A stretch of DNA of 64,000 bases from Paraburkholderia nodosa. GTDB taxonomy: Bacteria; Pseudomonadota; Gammaproteobacteria; Burkholderiales; Burkholderiaceae. The stretch lies in assembly GCF_001718195.1 (NCBI RefSeq), contig NZ_MCNV01000003.1:62001-126000 (forward strand). Direction: 5' to 3'. Below the pieces are notes generated by a model that was given only the letters and a program-made list of their open reading frames with translations, did no database searches and was not told the origin of the DNA. A program made the position numbers and the translations under genes. This document shows, piece by piece, positions 55,905 through 64,000 of this stretch; positions within the stretch are counted from its first letter, which is position 1, and each line of letters starts with the position of its first letter.

Positions 55905-56936
55905 TTACTCGGCGACCGGCTTGCCGCTCGCGTCCTTGACCTTCTCCTTCCACTGCGACTTGATTTCGCTCACGACCGACTGCGGCAGCGAGATGTAGTC
56001 GAGGCTGTCAGCAGCCGGCGTACCGTTCTTGAAGGCCCAGTCGAAGAACTTGAGCGTTTCCTTGCCCTGGTCCGGCTTGTCCTGTGCCGTGTGCAGCAGC
56101 ACGAAGGTCGCGCCGACGACCGGCCATGCGTCCTTGCCCGGCTCGTTCGTGAGGATCTGGTAGAACGACTTCTTCCAGTCCGCGCCAGCGGCCGCTGCCT
56201 TGAACGTTTCGGTGTCCGGCTGAACCACAGTGCCCGCCTCGTTCTTCATGGCAGTGTAGACCATGTGATTTTGCTTGGCGTACGCCCACTCGACGTAGCC
56301 GATCGCGCCCGGCAGACGCTGCACGAAGGCTGCGACGCCGTCGTTGCCCTTGCCGCCCGTACCCGTCGGCCAGTTCACGGTCGTGCCTTCGCCGACCTTG
56401 CTCTTCCAGTCGGGGTTGACCTTCGACAGGTAGTTCGTCCAGATGAAGCTGGTGCCCGAACCATCGGCGCGGCGGACCACGGCGATGTCGAGGTCAGGCA
56501 GCTTGACCTTCGGGTTCAGGGCGACGATGGCCGGATCGTTCCACTTCTTGATCTTGCCGAGGTAGATATCGCCGAGCACCGGGCCCGACAGGGTGATCTC
56601 GCCCGGCTTCACGCCCGGCACGTTGATCGCCGGCACGACGCCGCCGACCACCGTCGGGAACTGGAACAGGCCTTCCTTGGCCAGATCCTCGTCCTTCAGC
56701 GGAGCGTCCGAGCCCGCGAAGTCAACGGTCTTGGCCTGAATCTGCTTGATGCCGCCCGACGAACCAATACCTTGGTAGTTCACCTTGCCGCCGCCCGCCT
56801 TTTGGTAGGCATCCGCCCATTTCGTATAGATCGGTGCTGCGAAGGTGCTGCCCGCGCCGGTGATGTCAGCAGCCTGCGCTGCGATCGCGAAGAGCGCGCC
56901 AGCAACGCCAGCGAGCGCGGTTTGCATCAATTTCAT
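55905..56936 (-). CDS. pstS: Phosphate-binding periplasmic protein PstS
   Basis: A 343-residue periplasmic binding protein, first gene of the pst operon. The signal peptide ([20 protein letters not shown]) ends at AQA; the mature start [20 protein letters not shown] is diagnostic. Phosphate-binding stretches include [23 protein letters not shown] and [11 protein letters not shown]. The ATG at 56936 is preceded by GGAGGT. Two consecutive Pho boxes upstream predict strong PhoB activation. Confidence 0.97.
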   Translation of the reverse strand: MKLMQTALAGVAGALFAIAAQAADITGAGSTFAAPIYTKWADAYQKAGGGKVNYQGIGSSGGIKQIQAKTVDFAGSDAPLKDEDLAKEGLFQFPTVVGGVVPAINVPGVKPGEITLSGPVLGDIYLGKIKKWNDPAIVALNPKVKLPDLDIAVVRRADGSGTSFIWTNYLSKVNPDWKSKVGEGTTVNWPTGTGGKGNDGVAAFVQRLPGAIGYVEWAYAKQNHMVYTAMKNEAGTVVQPDTETFKAAAAGADWKKSFYQILTNEPGKDAWPVVGATFVLLHTAQDKPDQGKETLKFFDWAFKNGTPAADSLDYISLPQSVVSEIKSQWKEKVKDASGKPVAE

Positions 56937-56990
56937 GAGACCTCCAGTGTGTGAGCGGATGAACGACACCGCGAAGCTTAGGGGGTCTCT

Positions 56991-57029
56991 GTGACAGTAC
57001 TGTGACGATTCATGAAGCGAACGTGACAG
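56991..57029 (-). promoter_or_regulatory. Double Pho box before pstS
   Basis: On the minus strand CTGTCAC, CTTCATG, CGTCACA and TGTCAC lie in a row with TCA spaced 11, 10 and 11 bases, i.e. two PhoB binding sites. They are 55-93 bases from the pstS start codon. Confidence 0.85.
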
Positions 57030-57260
57030 TTCGATTACTGGCTGAAAGGCGCGTGGATATGCGTTTTGGGCGACTTTGCAGGCGCGGTTGCGACATGGCC
57101 TGCACGTGCCTGGATAGCTGAAAAGCCCGCCACGCGGGAGTTTGGCGGATGCTGAGGGTCGCATGAAAAAATTCGAGGATTTCCTCGAAAATGGTTTGCA
57201 AACCGTTATGCGATTGTTTTAAACGTTTGCCTGCTTCCCTTGTGACGCCGAATAAATCGC

Positions 57261-57300
57261 AAAAAAATGAGCACGACGGCGGATTGCAACGTCGTGCTCA
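57261..57300 (-). terminator. Terminator of the glmM transcript
   Basis: On the minus strand TGAGCACGACG and CGTCGTGCTCA form an 11-bp perfect stem followed by TTTTTTT. Confidence 0.9.
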
Positions 57301-57318
57301 TCGGTTAGGCGCAAGCGT

Positions 57319-57349
57319 GATTCAGTCGCGCGACTTGCGCGACTGAATC
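57319..57349. repeat. 13-bp perfect inverted repeat after glmM
   Basis: GATTCAGTCGCGC and GCGCGACTGAATC around a 5-base loop, starting eight bases past the glmM stop codon and followed 20 bases later by the terminator. Confidence 0.9.
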
Positions 57350-57357
57350 GTCGGCGA

Positions 57358-58710
<1,353 letters not shown>

Positions 58711-58809
58711 CTTTCTACCCCTCGGTTTGGTGCTGCTTTGTCCTGTATTGTGGCGCCCGGAGCCGCTCCGGCGCACTTCGCGCCGGTCAGCGTTGCGCCG
58801 GGCAAACGC

Positions 58810-59724
58810 TCAGCCTTGTGTAGCCGACGTAGCGGCGGACATCGCGTCGCGCATCGCCGCCCAGACTTTGAGCGCGTCCACGGTGGGCGCCACGTCGTGC
58901 ACGCGAATGATCGCCGCACCGCGCTCTGCCGCGCACACGGCCGCCCCGACGCTCGCCGCCACGCGTTCGGGCGCGGGCCGGTTCACGAGCGCGCCGAGCA
59001 TCGACTTGCGCGACATGCCGGCCAGGATCGGATACGGTGCGAGGCCTGCCGCAACCTCTGGCGCCGTCTCGGGCAGGTGCGCGAGCAGCGCGTAATTGTG
59101 CTCGACCACCGACTTGCCGAAGCCGAAGCCCGGGTCCACGCTGATGCGCGCCTTCGCCACGCCTGCCGCTTCGAGTTCGGCGCAACGCTGGGCAAGAAAC
59201 TCGCGCACCTCGCGCACAACATTCACGTAGTCGGGCTCGCCCAGCTGCATCGTCTGCGGCTCGCCGAGCATGTGCATCACGCACAGCCCGCAGTTGCTCT
59301 CGCGCACGGCCTCGATTGCGCCGGGCATCCGGAATCCCCAGATATCGTTGATCATGTCTGCGCCTGCCGCGAGCGCCGCGCGCATGACCTCGGGCTTGTA
59401 CGTGTCGATCGACAGCGGCACGTTCGCACCCTTGAGCTTTTCCACCAGCGGAATCACGCGTTCGAGTTCCTCGTCGAGCGGCACAGGCGGCGCACCCGGG
59501 CGCGTCGATTCGCCGCCGATGTCGATGATATCGGCGCCGTCTAGCATCATCTGCTCGGCGCGGCGCAAGGCGTCGCCGAAAGCGATATAGCGACCGCCGT
59601 CGGAAAACGAGTCGGGTGTGGTGTTGAGGATGCCCATGACGAGCGGACGCTCGAACGTCAGCGTGAAACGACCGCACGCGAGCGGTTCAGGTGGCAGACT
59701 ACCTTGCGAGGAGATGTTGGGCAC
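58810..59724 (-). CDS. folP: Dihydropteroate synthase
   Basis: A 304-residue folate pathway enzyme and sulfonamide target, joining p-aminobenzoate to dihydropterin pyrophosphate. The two signatures MGILNTTPDSFSDGG and IDIGGESTRPGA and the DPGFGFGKS loop are present. Start uncertain: I choose GTG at 59724 (reading MPNISSQGSLPPEP), because a TTG at 59784 would lie in the upstream terminator. No clear ribosome binding site for either. Between ftsH and glmM, as in other Burkholderiaceae. Confidence 0.93.
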   Translation of the reverse strand: MPNISSQGSLPPEPLACGRFTLTFERPLVMGILNTTPDSFSDGGRYIAFGDALRRAEQMMLDGADIIDIGGESTRPGAPPVPLDEELERVIPLVEKLKGANVPLSIDTYKPEVMRAALAAGADMINDIWGFRMPGAIEAVRESNCGLCVMHMLGEPQTMQLGEPDYVNVVREVREFLAQRCAELEAAGVAKARISVDPGFGFGKSVVEHNYALLAHLPETAPEVAAGLAPYPILAGMSRKSMLGALVNRPAPERVAASVGAAVCAAERGAAIIRVHDVAPTVDALKVWAAMRDAMSAATSATQG

Positions 59725-59782
59725 GTCAGAAAACGTCAGATGTGTAACGAGATGCGGCGGCACAGCGGCACGCCAGAAATGC

Positions 59783-59815
59783 AAAACGGGCCGATGTGAA
59801 CATCACACCGGCCCG
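59783..59815 (-). terminator. Terminator between ftsH and folP
   Basis: Arms 59787-59798 and 59804-59815 pair at 11 of 12 positions around a 5-base loop; on the minus strand TTTT follows. It may be partial, since folP and glmM lie beyond without an obvious promoter. Confidence 0.8.
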
Positions 59816-59834
59816 CAACTTTACTCGATAAGGA

Positions 59835-61721
59835 TCACGCCGGTGCGGTGGCGCTACCGGGCTTGACCTCAGTGCCCGTGCTGCCGCCCGACGACGCGTC
59901 GCCCGGCGACGGCGTGCTCTTCGGCGAGCGCGGCGGACGGCCGGCCATGATGTCGTTGATCTGGTCGGCGTCGATCGTTTCCCACTCCATGAGGGCCGCG
60001 GTCATGGCTTCGACCTTGTCGCGGTTCTCGTCGAGCAAGCGCTTCGCGAGGTTGTACTGCTCGTCGAGCACGCGGCGGATTTCCGCATCGACTTTCTGCT
60101 GCGTCGCTTCCGAGATCGCACGCGTGAAGCCCTTGCCGAACGGGCCACCGTCGTTGTCGTCGTCGGCGTAGACCATCGTTCCGAGCGCGTCGGTCATGCC
60201 GAAGCGCGTGACCATGGCGCGAGCGGTTTGCGTGGCCTTGTTGAAGTCGTCCGAGGCGCCCGTGCTGATCAGGTTCATGAACAGCTCTTCCGCCACACGG
60301 CCACCGAACAGAATGGCCAGACGATCCAGCAGATAGTCCTTCGAGTACGTTTCGTTGTCGTGCTCGGGCAACTGCCACGTCACGCCCAGCGCGCGACCGC
60401 GCGGGATGATCGTGACCTTGTGCACCGGGTCCGCCTTCGGCAGCAGCTTCGCGATCACCGCGTGACCCGACTCGTGGTACGCCGTGGCGCGCTTCGCTTC
60501 TTCGCGGATCACCGCCGACTTGCGCTCCGGTCCCATGAAGATCTTGTCCTTCGCGTCTTCGAAGTCCTGCATCTCGACGATGCGCTTGCCGCGGCGCGCC
60601 GCGAACAGCGCGGCTTCGTTCACGAGGTTCGCGAGGTCGGCGCCCGAGAAGCCCGGCGTGCCGCGTGCAATGACCGCTGCATCCACGTCGTTGGCGATCG
60701 GCACCTTGCGCAGGTGCACCTTCATGATCTGTTCGCGGCCGCGGATGTCCGGCAGGCCCACATAGACCTGGCGGTCGAAACGGCCCGGACGCAGCAGCGC
60801 CTTGTCCAGCACGTCCGAACGGTTGGTTGCCGCGATCACGATGACGCCCGAGTTCGCCTCGAAGCCGTCCATCTCGACCAGCATCTGGTTCAGCGTCTGC
60901 TCACGCTCGTCGTTGCCGCCGCCCATGCCGGCGCCACGATGGCGGCCGACCGCATCGATTTCGTCGATGAACACGATACACGGCGCATGCTTCTTGGCCT
61001 GCTCGAACATGTCGCGCACGCGGGCCGCGCCCACGCCGACGAACATTTCGACGAAGTCCGAACCCGAGATGCTGAAGAACGGCACCTTCGCTTCGCCGGC
61101 AATGGCGCGCGCCAGCAGCGTCTTACCCGTACCCGGAGGGCCAACGAGCAACACGCCGCGCGGAATGCGTCCACCCAGCTTCTGGAATTTTTGCGGATCG
61201 CGCAGGAAGTCGACGAGTTCGGACACTTCTTCCTTCGCTTCGTCGCAGCCCGCGACGTCGGAGAAGTTGACCGCATTGTTGTTCTCGTCGATCAGGCGGG
61301 CGCGCGATTTACCAAAGGAGAACGCCCCGCCTTTGCCGCCCCCCTGCATCTGTCTCATCATGTAGAACCAGAACACGATGATGAGTATGGTCGGCCCGAG
61401 GTAGTACAGCGCGGAAACGAGCGCGTTCGGCTCTTCGTCGGCCTTGCCGCTCACCTGCACGCCATATTTCATCAGGTCGCCGACCATCCAGATGTCGCCT
61501 GGGGAGACGATCTGGTATTTCTGGCCATCAGCCGGAGTGACCGTGAGGTTCCGCCCCTGCACCACGACGCTCTTGACCTTGCCGTTCTTCGCGTCGTCCA
61601 TGAACTGCGAATAGGAAACGCCTTCCTGGACACGGGGCTTGTCGAACTGCTTGAACACCGTAAACAGCACCAGTGCGATTACCAGCCACACTGCTGCCTT
61701 CGAAAACATGTTGTTGTTCAA
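59835..61721 (-). CDS. ftsH: ATP-dependent zinc metalloprotease FtsH
   Basis: A 628-residue membrane AAA+ protease that degrades unneeded membrane proteins and regulators such as sigma-32 and LpxC. Two helices (residues about 9-25 and 103-122) surround a periplasmic domain. Walker A is [16 protein letters not shown], Walker [11 protein letters not shown], and the zinc site HESGH (canonical HEAGH with alanine to serine) is at about residue 424. The start is TTG at 61721, since AAGGAG lies seven bases before it; the first ATG would be 19 bases away. The C-terminal tail is Pro/Ser/Gly rich. Confidence 0.97.
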   Translation of the reverse strand: MNNNMFSKAAVWLVIALVLFTVFKQFDKPRVQEGVSYSQFMDDAKNGKVKSVVVQGRNLTVTPADGQKYQIVSPGDIWMVGDLMKYGVQVSGKADEEPNALVSALYYLGPTILIIVFWFYMMRQMQGGGKGGAFSFGKSRARLIDENNNAVNFSDVAGCDEAKEEVSELVDFLRDPQKFQKLGGRIPRGVLLVGPPGTGKTLLARAIAGEAKVPFFSISGSDFVEMFVGVGAARVRDMFEQAKKHAPCIVFIDEIDAVGRHRGAGMGGGNDEREQTLNQMLVEMDGFEANSGVIVIAATNRSDVLDKALLRPGRFDRQVYVGLPDIRGREQIMKVHLRKVPIANDVDAAVIARGTPGFSGADLANLVNEAALFAARRGKRIVEMQDFEDAKDKIFMGPERKSAVIREEAKRATAYHESGHAVIAKLLPKADPVHKVTIIPRGRALGVTWQLPEHDNETYSKDYLLDRLAILFGGRVAEELFMNLISTGASDDFNKATQTARAMVTRFGMTDALGTMVYADDDNDGGPFGKGFTRAISEATQQKVDAEIRRVLDEQYNLAKRLLDENRDKVEAMTAALMEWETIDADQINDIMAGRPPRSPKSTPSPGDASSGGSTGTEVKPGSATAPA

Positions 61722-61919
61722 AGCACCACTCCTTCACTCATAGATGGGCGCCTACATTTGCCTTGCGACTGCGACACCACCAAAGCATTCTAATCCAGTA
61801 CACGGACCCCTGCCATAACGTTTCGCTACCGCAGGAATAGCCCGAGCGCCTTGTCCTGACCGCCTCTCGGGGTCATTTTGCGACCAGAATGCGCCATTTG
61901 CACGGCAATCATGCCCCGT

Positions 61920-62582
61920 TTAACAGGGACGCTTCAGATGTTTACCCAAAATAAACGTTTCGGACGATTTATCACGCGAAGCCTTCGGTTTGCGTGCCGC
62001 CACGACCTTGAACTGCTGCTTGAACTTCTCGACGATCTGACTGTAACCGCTGCCGTGGAAGCATTTGACTAAAAGGGCTCCATCGGGTTTCAGATGATTC
62101 TGCGAAAACTCGAGCGCGAGGTCGCACACGTGCTCGATGCGTGCCGCGTCTGCCGACGCGACCCCCGAGAGATTGGGCGCCATGTCCGAAATTACAAGGT
62201 CGACCGGGCGGCCGCCCACCAATTCTTCCAGTTGCGCGAGCACCTCGTCGTCGCGAAAGTCGCCCTGCAGGAACTGCACGTCGGAGACGGGTTCCATCGG
62301 AAGGAGATCGAGCGCAATGATCGTGCCGTCGATCCCACCCTGCCGCTGGTCGTCGCGCTTCGTGCCTTGCGCGAGCTTGTTGCGAGCGTACTGGCTCCAG
62401 CTGCCGGGCGCCGCGCCCAGGTCCACGATCACCATGCCGGGGCGGATCAGCTTGTCCTGCTCGTCGATTTCCTTCAGCTTGTAGGCAGCGCGGGCACGAT
62501 AGCCCTCCCGCTGTGCCATTTTCACGTACGGATCGTTGATATGGTCGTGCAGCCACGACTGGTTGAAGCGATTTTTTGCCAT
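61920..62582 (-). CDS. rlmE: 23S rRNA (uridine(2552)-2'-O)-methyltransferase
   Basis: A 220-residue RrmJ/FtsJ methyltransferase that modifies U2552 of the large subunit RNA. The SAM motif [14 protein letters not shown] and the catalytic tetrad K (near the RAAYKLKEI helix), D ([10 protein letters not shown]), K ([10 protein letters not shown]) and E (SSETFILG) are recognisable. The ATG at 62582 begins [11 protein letters not shown]. Upstream of ftsH by about 200 bases, same strand, as in E. coli. Divergent from yhbY. Confidence 0.96.
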   Translation of the reverse strand: MAKNRFNQSWLHDHINDPYVKMAQREGYRARAAYKLKEIDEQDKLIRPGMVIVDLGAAPGSWSQYARNKLAQGTKRDDQRQGGIDGTIIALDLLPMEPVSDVQFLQGDFRDDEVLAQLEELVGGRPVDLVISDMAPNLSGVASADAARIEHVCDLALEFSQNHLKPDGALLVKCFHGSGYSQIVEKFKQQFKVVAARKPKASRDKSSETFILGKHLKRPC

Positions 62583-62856
62583 TAAAGATGAACTCTTGCT
62601 GCGTGATTCCGCGCTTTTAGCGGATAATACGCGTTTTATTCGTGCGGCCGTCGCGGCCCGCCTGGCCGGATGTTTGTTGCTCCGCCGGCGTTTTTTGCCC
62701 GCGCCCTGCCGTTCCCCACGGTTTTCCGTAGTTCCGACGCGCTTTGCCCGCTGGCGGCCCGCTTTTCGCGGACCGCAATCCACGTCTGCCCAGGTTGTCA
62801 ATTCACGCCTGTCGACCCGCGCGGCGCCGTCATTTTAGTCGAGTCTGCCACATCCC

Positions 62857-63402
62857 ATGCCCGCCCTCACTCTTTCCGCCGAACAGCGCTCCGAGCTGCG
62901 CTCCCAGGCTCACGCGCTCAAACCGGTCGTGCTCATCGGCGCCGAGGGACTGACCGACGCCGTCCTCAAGGAAATCAAGGTTCACCTTTTTGCGCACCAG
63001 CTCATCAAGGTGCGCGTGTTCGGCGACGAGCGCGAAGAGCGCCTCGCGATCTACGAAGAGATCTGCGACCGCCTGAGCGCCGCCCCGATCCAGCACATCG
63101 GCAAGCTGCTCGTCATCTACAAGCCCGAAGAAGCCAAGGCGAAGGCCACGACCGCGCGCGCCGGCGCCCGCGGCACCGTGTCGCGCCCGGCCGCCGACGT
63201 ACCGAGCGCTCGTGAAGCGGGCAAGCGCGGCGCCGCGCCGCGCACCGTCAAGGTCGTCAAGGCCAGCGAGAACCCCATGCGCAAGCCGAAGGCGCAAAAG
63301 GTGACGGTCAAGGGCAACGAGCGCGTCACGCAAGGCGGCAACATCAAGCGCGCCAAGAAACGCCAAACCAGCTCCAAGCGGGCCCACCAGGGTTCGAAGT
63401 AA
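62857..63402 (+). CDS. yhbY: YhbY family RNA-binding protein
   Basis: A 181-residue protein whose first 95 residues are a CRM/YhbY RNA-binding domain (LRSQAHALKPVVLIGAEGL, then KVHLFAHQLIKVRVFGDERE and GKLLVIYKPEEA). E. coli YhbY is about 97 residues, so the rest is an 85-residue basic, low-complexity tail rich in Lys, Arg and Ala. The family binds pre-50S particles. The tail probably binds RNA without specific structure. Divergent from rlmE, another ribosome biogenesis gene. Followed by a terminator. Confidence 0.93.
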   Translation: MPALTLSAEQRSELRSQAHALKPVVLIGAEGLTDAVLKEIKVHLFAHQLIKVRVFGDEREERLAIYEEICDRLSAAPIQHIGKLLVIYKPEEAKAKATTARAGARGTVSRPAADVPSAREAGKRGAAPRTVKVVKASENPMRKPKAQKVTVKGNERVTQGGNIKRAKKRQTSSKRAHQGSK

Positions 63403-63433
63403 AAAGCGCGGCCTTCGAGCCGCGCTTTTTTTA
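63401..63433. terminator. Terminator between yhbY and the DUF4149 gene
   Basis: AAAAAGCGCGGC and GCCGCGCTTTTT form a 12-bp stem with a 6-base loop. A and T runs on either side fit both converging genes. Confidence 0.94.
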
Positions 63434-63458
63434 CGCCTGAACCGGCTTCAGGCCACTT

Positions 63459-63995
63459 TCAGCGCGGCGCGCTTTCCATGCGCTGCCCCAGCGTGCCGCG
63501 TGCCGAAGGCAGCAGCCAAACGAGCCACGCACCCAGCAGGCTCTGCACGAGATAGAACAGGCTCGACACGCCGTGCAGCAAGCCGAAGCGGCTCGCATAC
63601 GGCGAACTGGCCACGTCCATGCCCGCGCTCATCGCCTGAACGCGCAACGCGTTCATGAACGGCTGCAGCGCGAAATAGCCGATCAGCACGCACAGCAGCA
63701 TGGCGGCCAGAATCCAGCGCAGCCGGCGATAGCCCAACGCGCCGCGGTGCACGAGCACGCTCGAGAGCCCGAGCAGCAGCAGCCCGCACACCACGCCGAT
63801 CAGACCTTCGAGGCGAAACAGCTGCGCGGCGAGTTCGCCCGCCACCGGCCTGTCGAGCGACGCGAACAGGACGGGAGCGACCGCATAGCCGATGGTCAGC
63901 TGACTGCCGACCCACAGCATGGCGAGCAGCCCGAAGAGGCGGTGCGCAACGAGCGAAACGGGAGTGGCGGAACCCACGTGGCTTGCAGTACTCAC
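63459..63995 (-). CDS. DUF4149 membrane protein
   Basis: A protein of about 178 residues with four hydrophobic segments (about residues 19-45, 63-83, 92-112 and 145-165) and the N-terminal LVAHRLFGLLAMLWVGSQLT that fits the DUF4149 family. Function unknown. The reading begins at GTG 63995, five bases from the window edge, so the true start may lie outside. In other Burkholderiaceae this gene follows yhbY in convergent orientation. Confidence 0.82.
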   Translation of the reverse strand: MSTASHVGSATPVSLVAHRLFGLLAMLWVGSQLTIGYAVAPVLFASLDRPVAGELAAQLFRLEGLIGVVCGLLLLGLSSVLVHRGALGYRRLRWILAAMLLCVLIGYFALQPFMNALRVQAMSAGMDVASSPYASRFGLLHGVSSLFYLVQSLLGAWLVWLLPSARGTLGQRMESAPR

Positions 63996-64000
63996 GTCGA

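Larger units (their letters stand above)
56937..57357. other. 421-bp region between pstS and glmM
   Basis: Contains the pstS promoter with Pho boxes (56991-57029), the glmM terminator (57261-57300) and a 13-bp hairpin (57319-57349). The stretch 57030-57260 shows nothing I recognise. Confidence 0.6.

Overview
The window is a high-GC chromosomal segment of a betaproteobacterium of the Burkholderiaceae, most likely Paraburkholderia, Caballeronia or Burkholderia. The grounds are the codon usage, a Burkholderia-type trimeric porin, DUF3563 and HemP small proteins, an imuA-imuB-dnaE2 cassette, and the order rlmE-ftsH-folP-glmM-pstSCAB-phoUBR with ppk and ppx close by. I saw no insertion sequence, prophage, CRISPR array, integrase or rRNA operon. 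It reads as core chromosome throughout, so the interest lies in regulation, small genes and repeats.

Layout. 1-3.4 kb: a 5' fragment of cyclopropane fatty acid synthase, a HIT protein, a nitroreductase, a porin and tRNA-Ser(GGA). 3.5-8.7 kb: a small secreted protein of unknown function, then acetyl-CoA synthetase with a two-gene DUF4212/sodium:solute symporter unit, probably for short organic acids. 9-12.4 kb: a DMT transporter, a YqhA-type membrane protein with a tandem-repeat leader, and class I fumarase. 12.6-25 kb is an iron region: bacterioferritin, glutamate racemase, then bfd, a possible 20-codon membrane peptide and tonB-exbB-exbD behind a strong Fur box; a LysR/pirin pair with OsmC and SRPBCC genes; hemP with a Fur box; a GlcG-like protein; and ftrABCD, a ferrous iron uptake system also preceded by a Fur-like site. 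25-34.2 kb: uvrB, an aromatic/aspartate aminotransferase, a patatin phospholipase with 3-hydroxybutyrate dehydrogenase, an aldo/keto reductase, rlmJ, a proline-rich exported protein and a DUF3563 microprotein.

34.5-44 kb: cueR with its operator, a CopZ-like chaperone, an RmlD-like SDR, the SOS mutasome dnaE2-imuB-imuA behind a perfect LexA box, a large FAD oxidoreductase and tRNA-Pro(TGG). 44.4-57 kb is a phosphate region: sixA, olsB (ornithine lipid synthesis), ppx and ppk (polyphosphate), and the operon pstS-pstC-pstA-pstB-phoU-phoB-phoR. I read Pho-box-like 11-bp direct repeats upstream of olsB, ppk and pstS. Phosphate uptake, polyphosphate storage and replacement of phospholipid by ornithine lipid would then share one PhoB switch whose genes lie in the same 12 kb. 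57.3-64 kb: glmM, folP, ftsH, rlmE, yhbY and a DUF4149 membrane protein.

The observations most worth following are the 20-residue ORF with a near-perfect Shine-Dalgarno between bfd and tonB; the two stacked 11-bp repeat arrays before olsB; the CueR operator whose -10/-35 geometry points at cueR rather than copZ; the 14-bp tandem repeat leader of the YqhA-family gene; and the 16-bp direct repeat before the DUF3563 gene. I did not find a convincing new multi-gene system.
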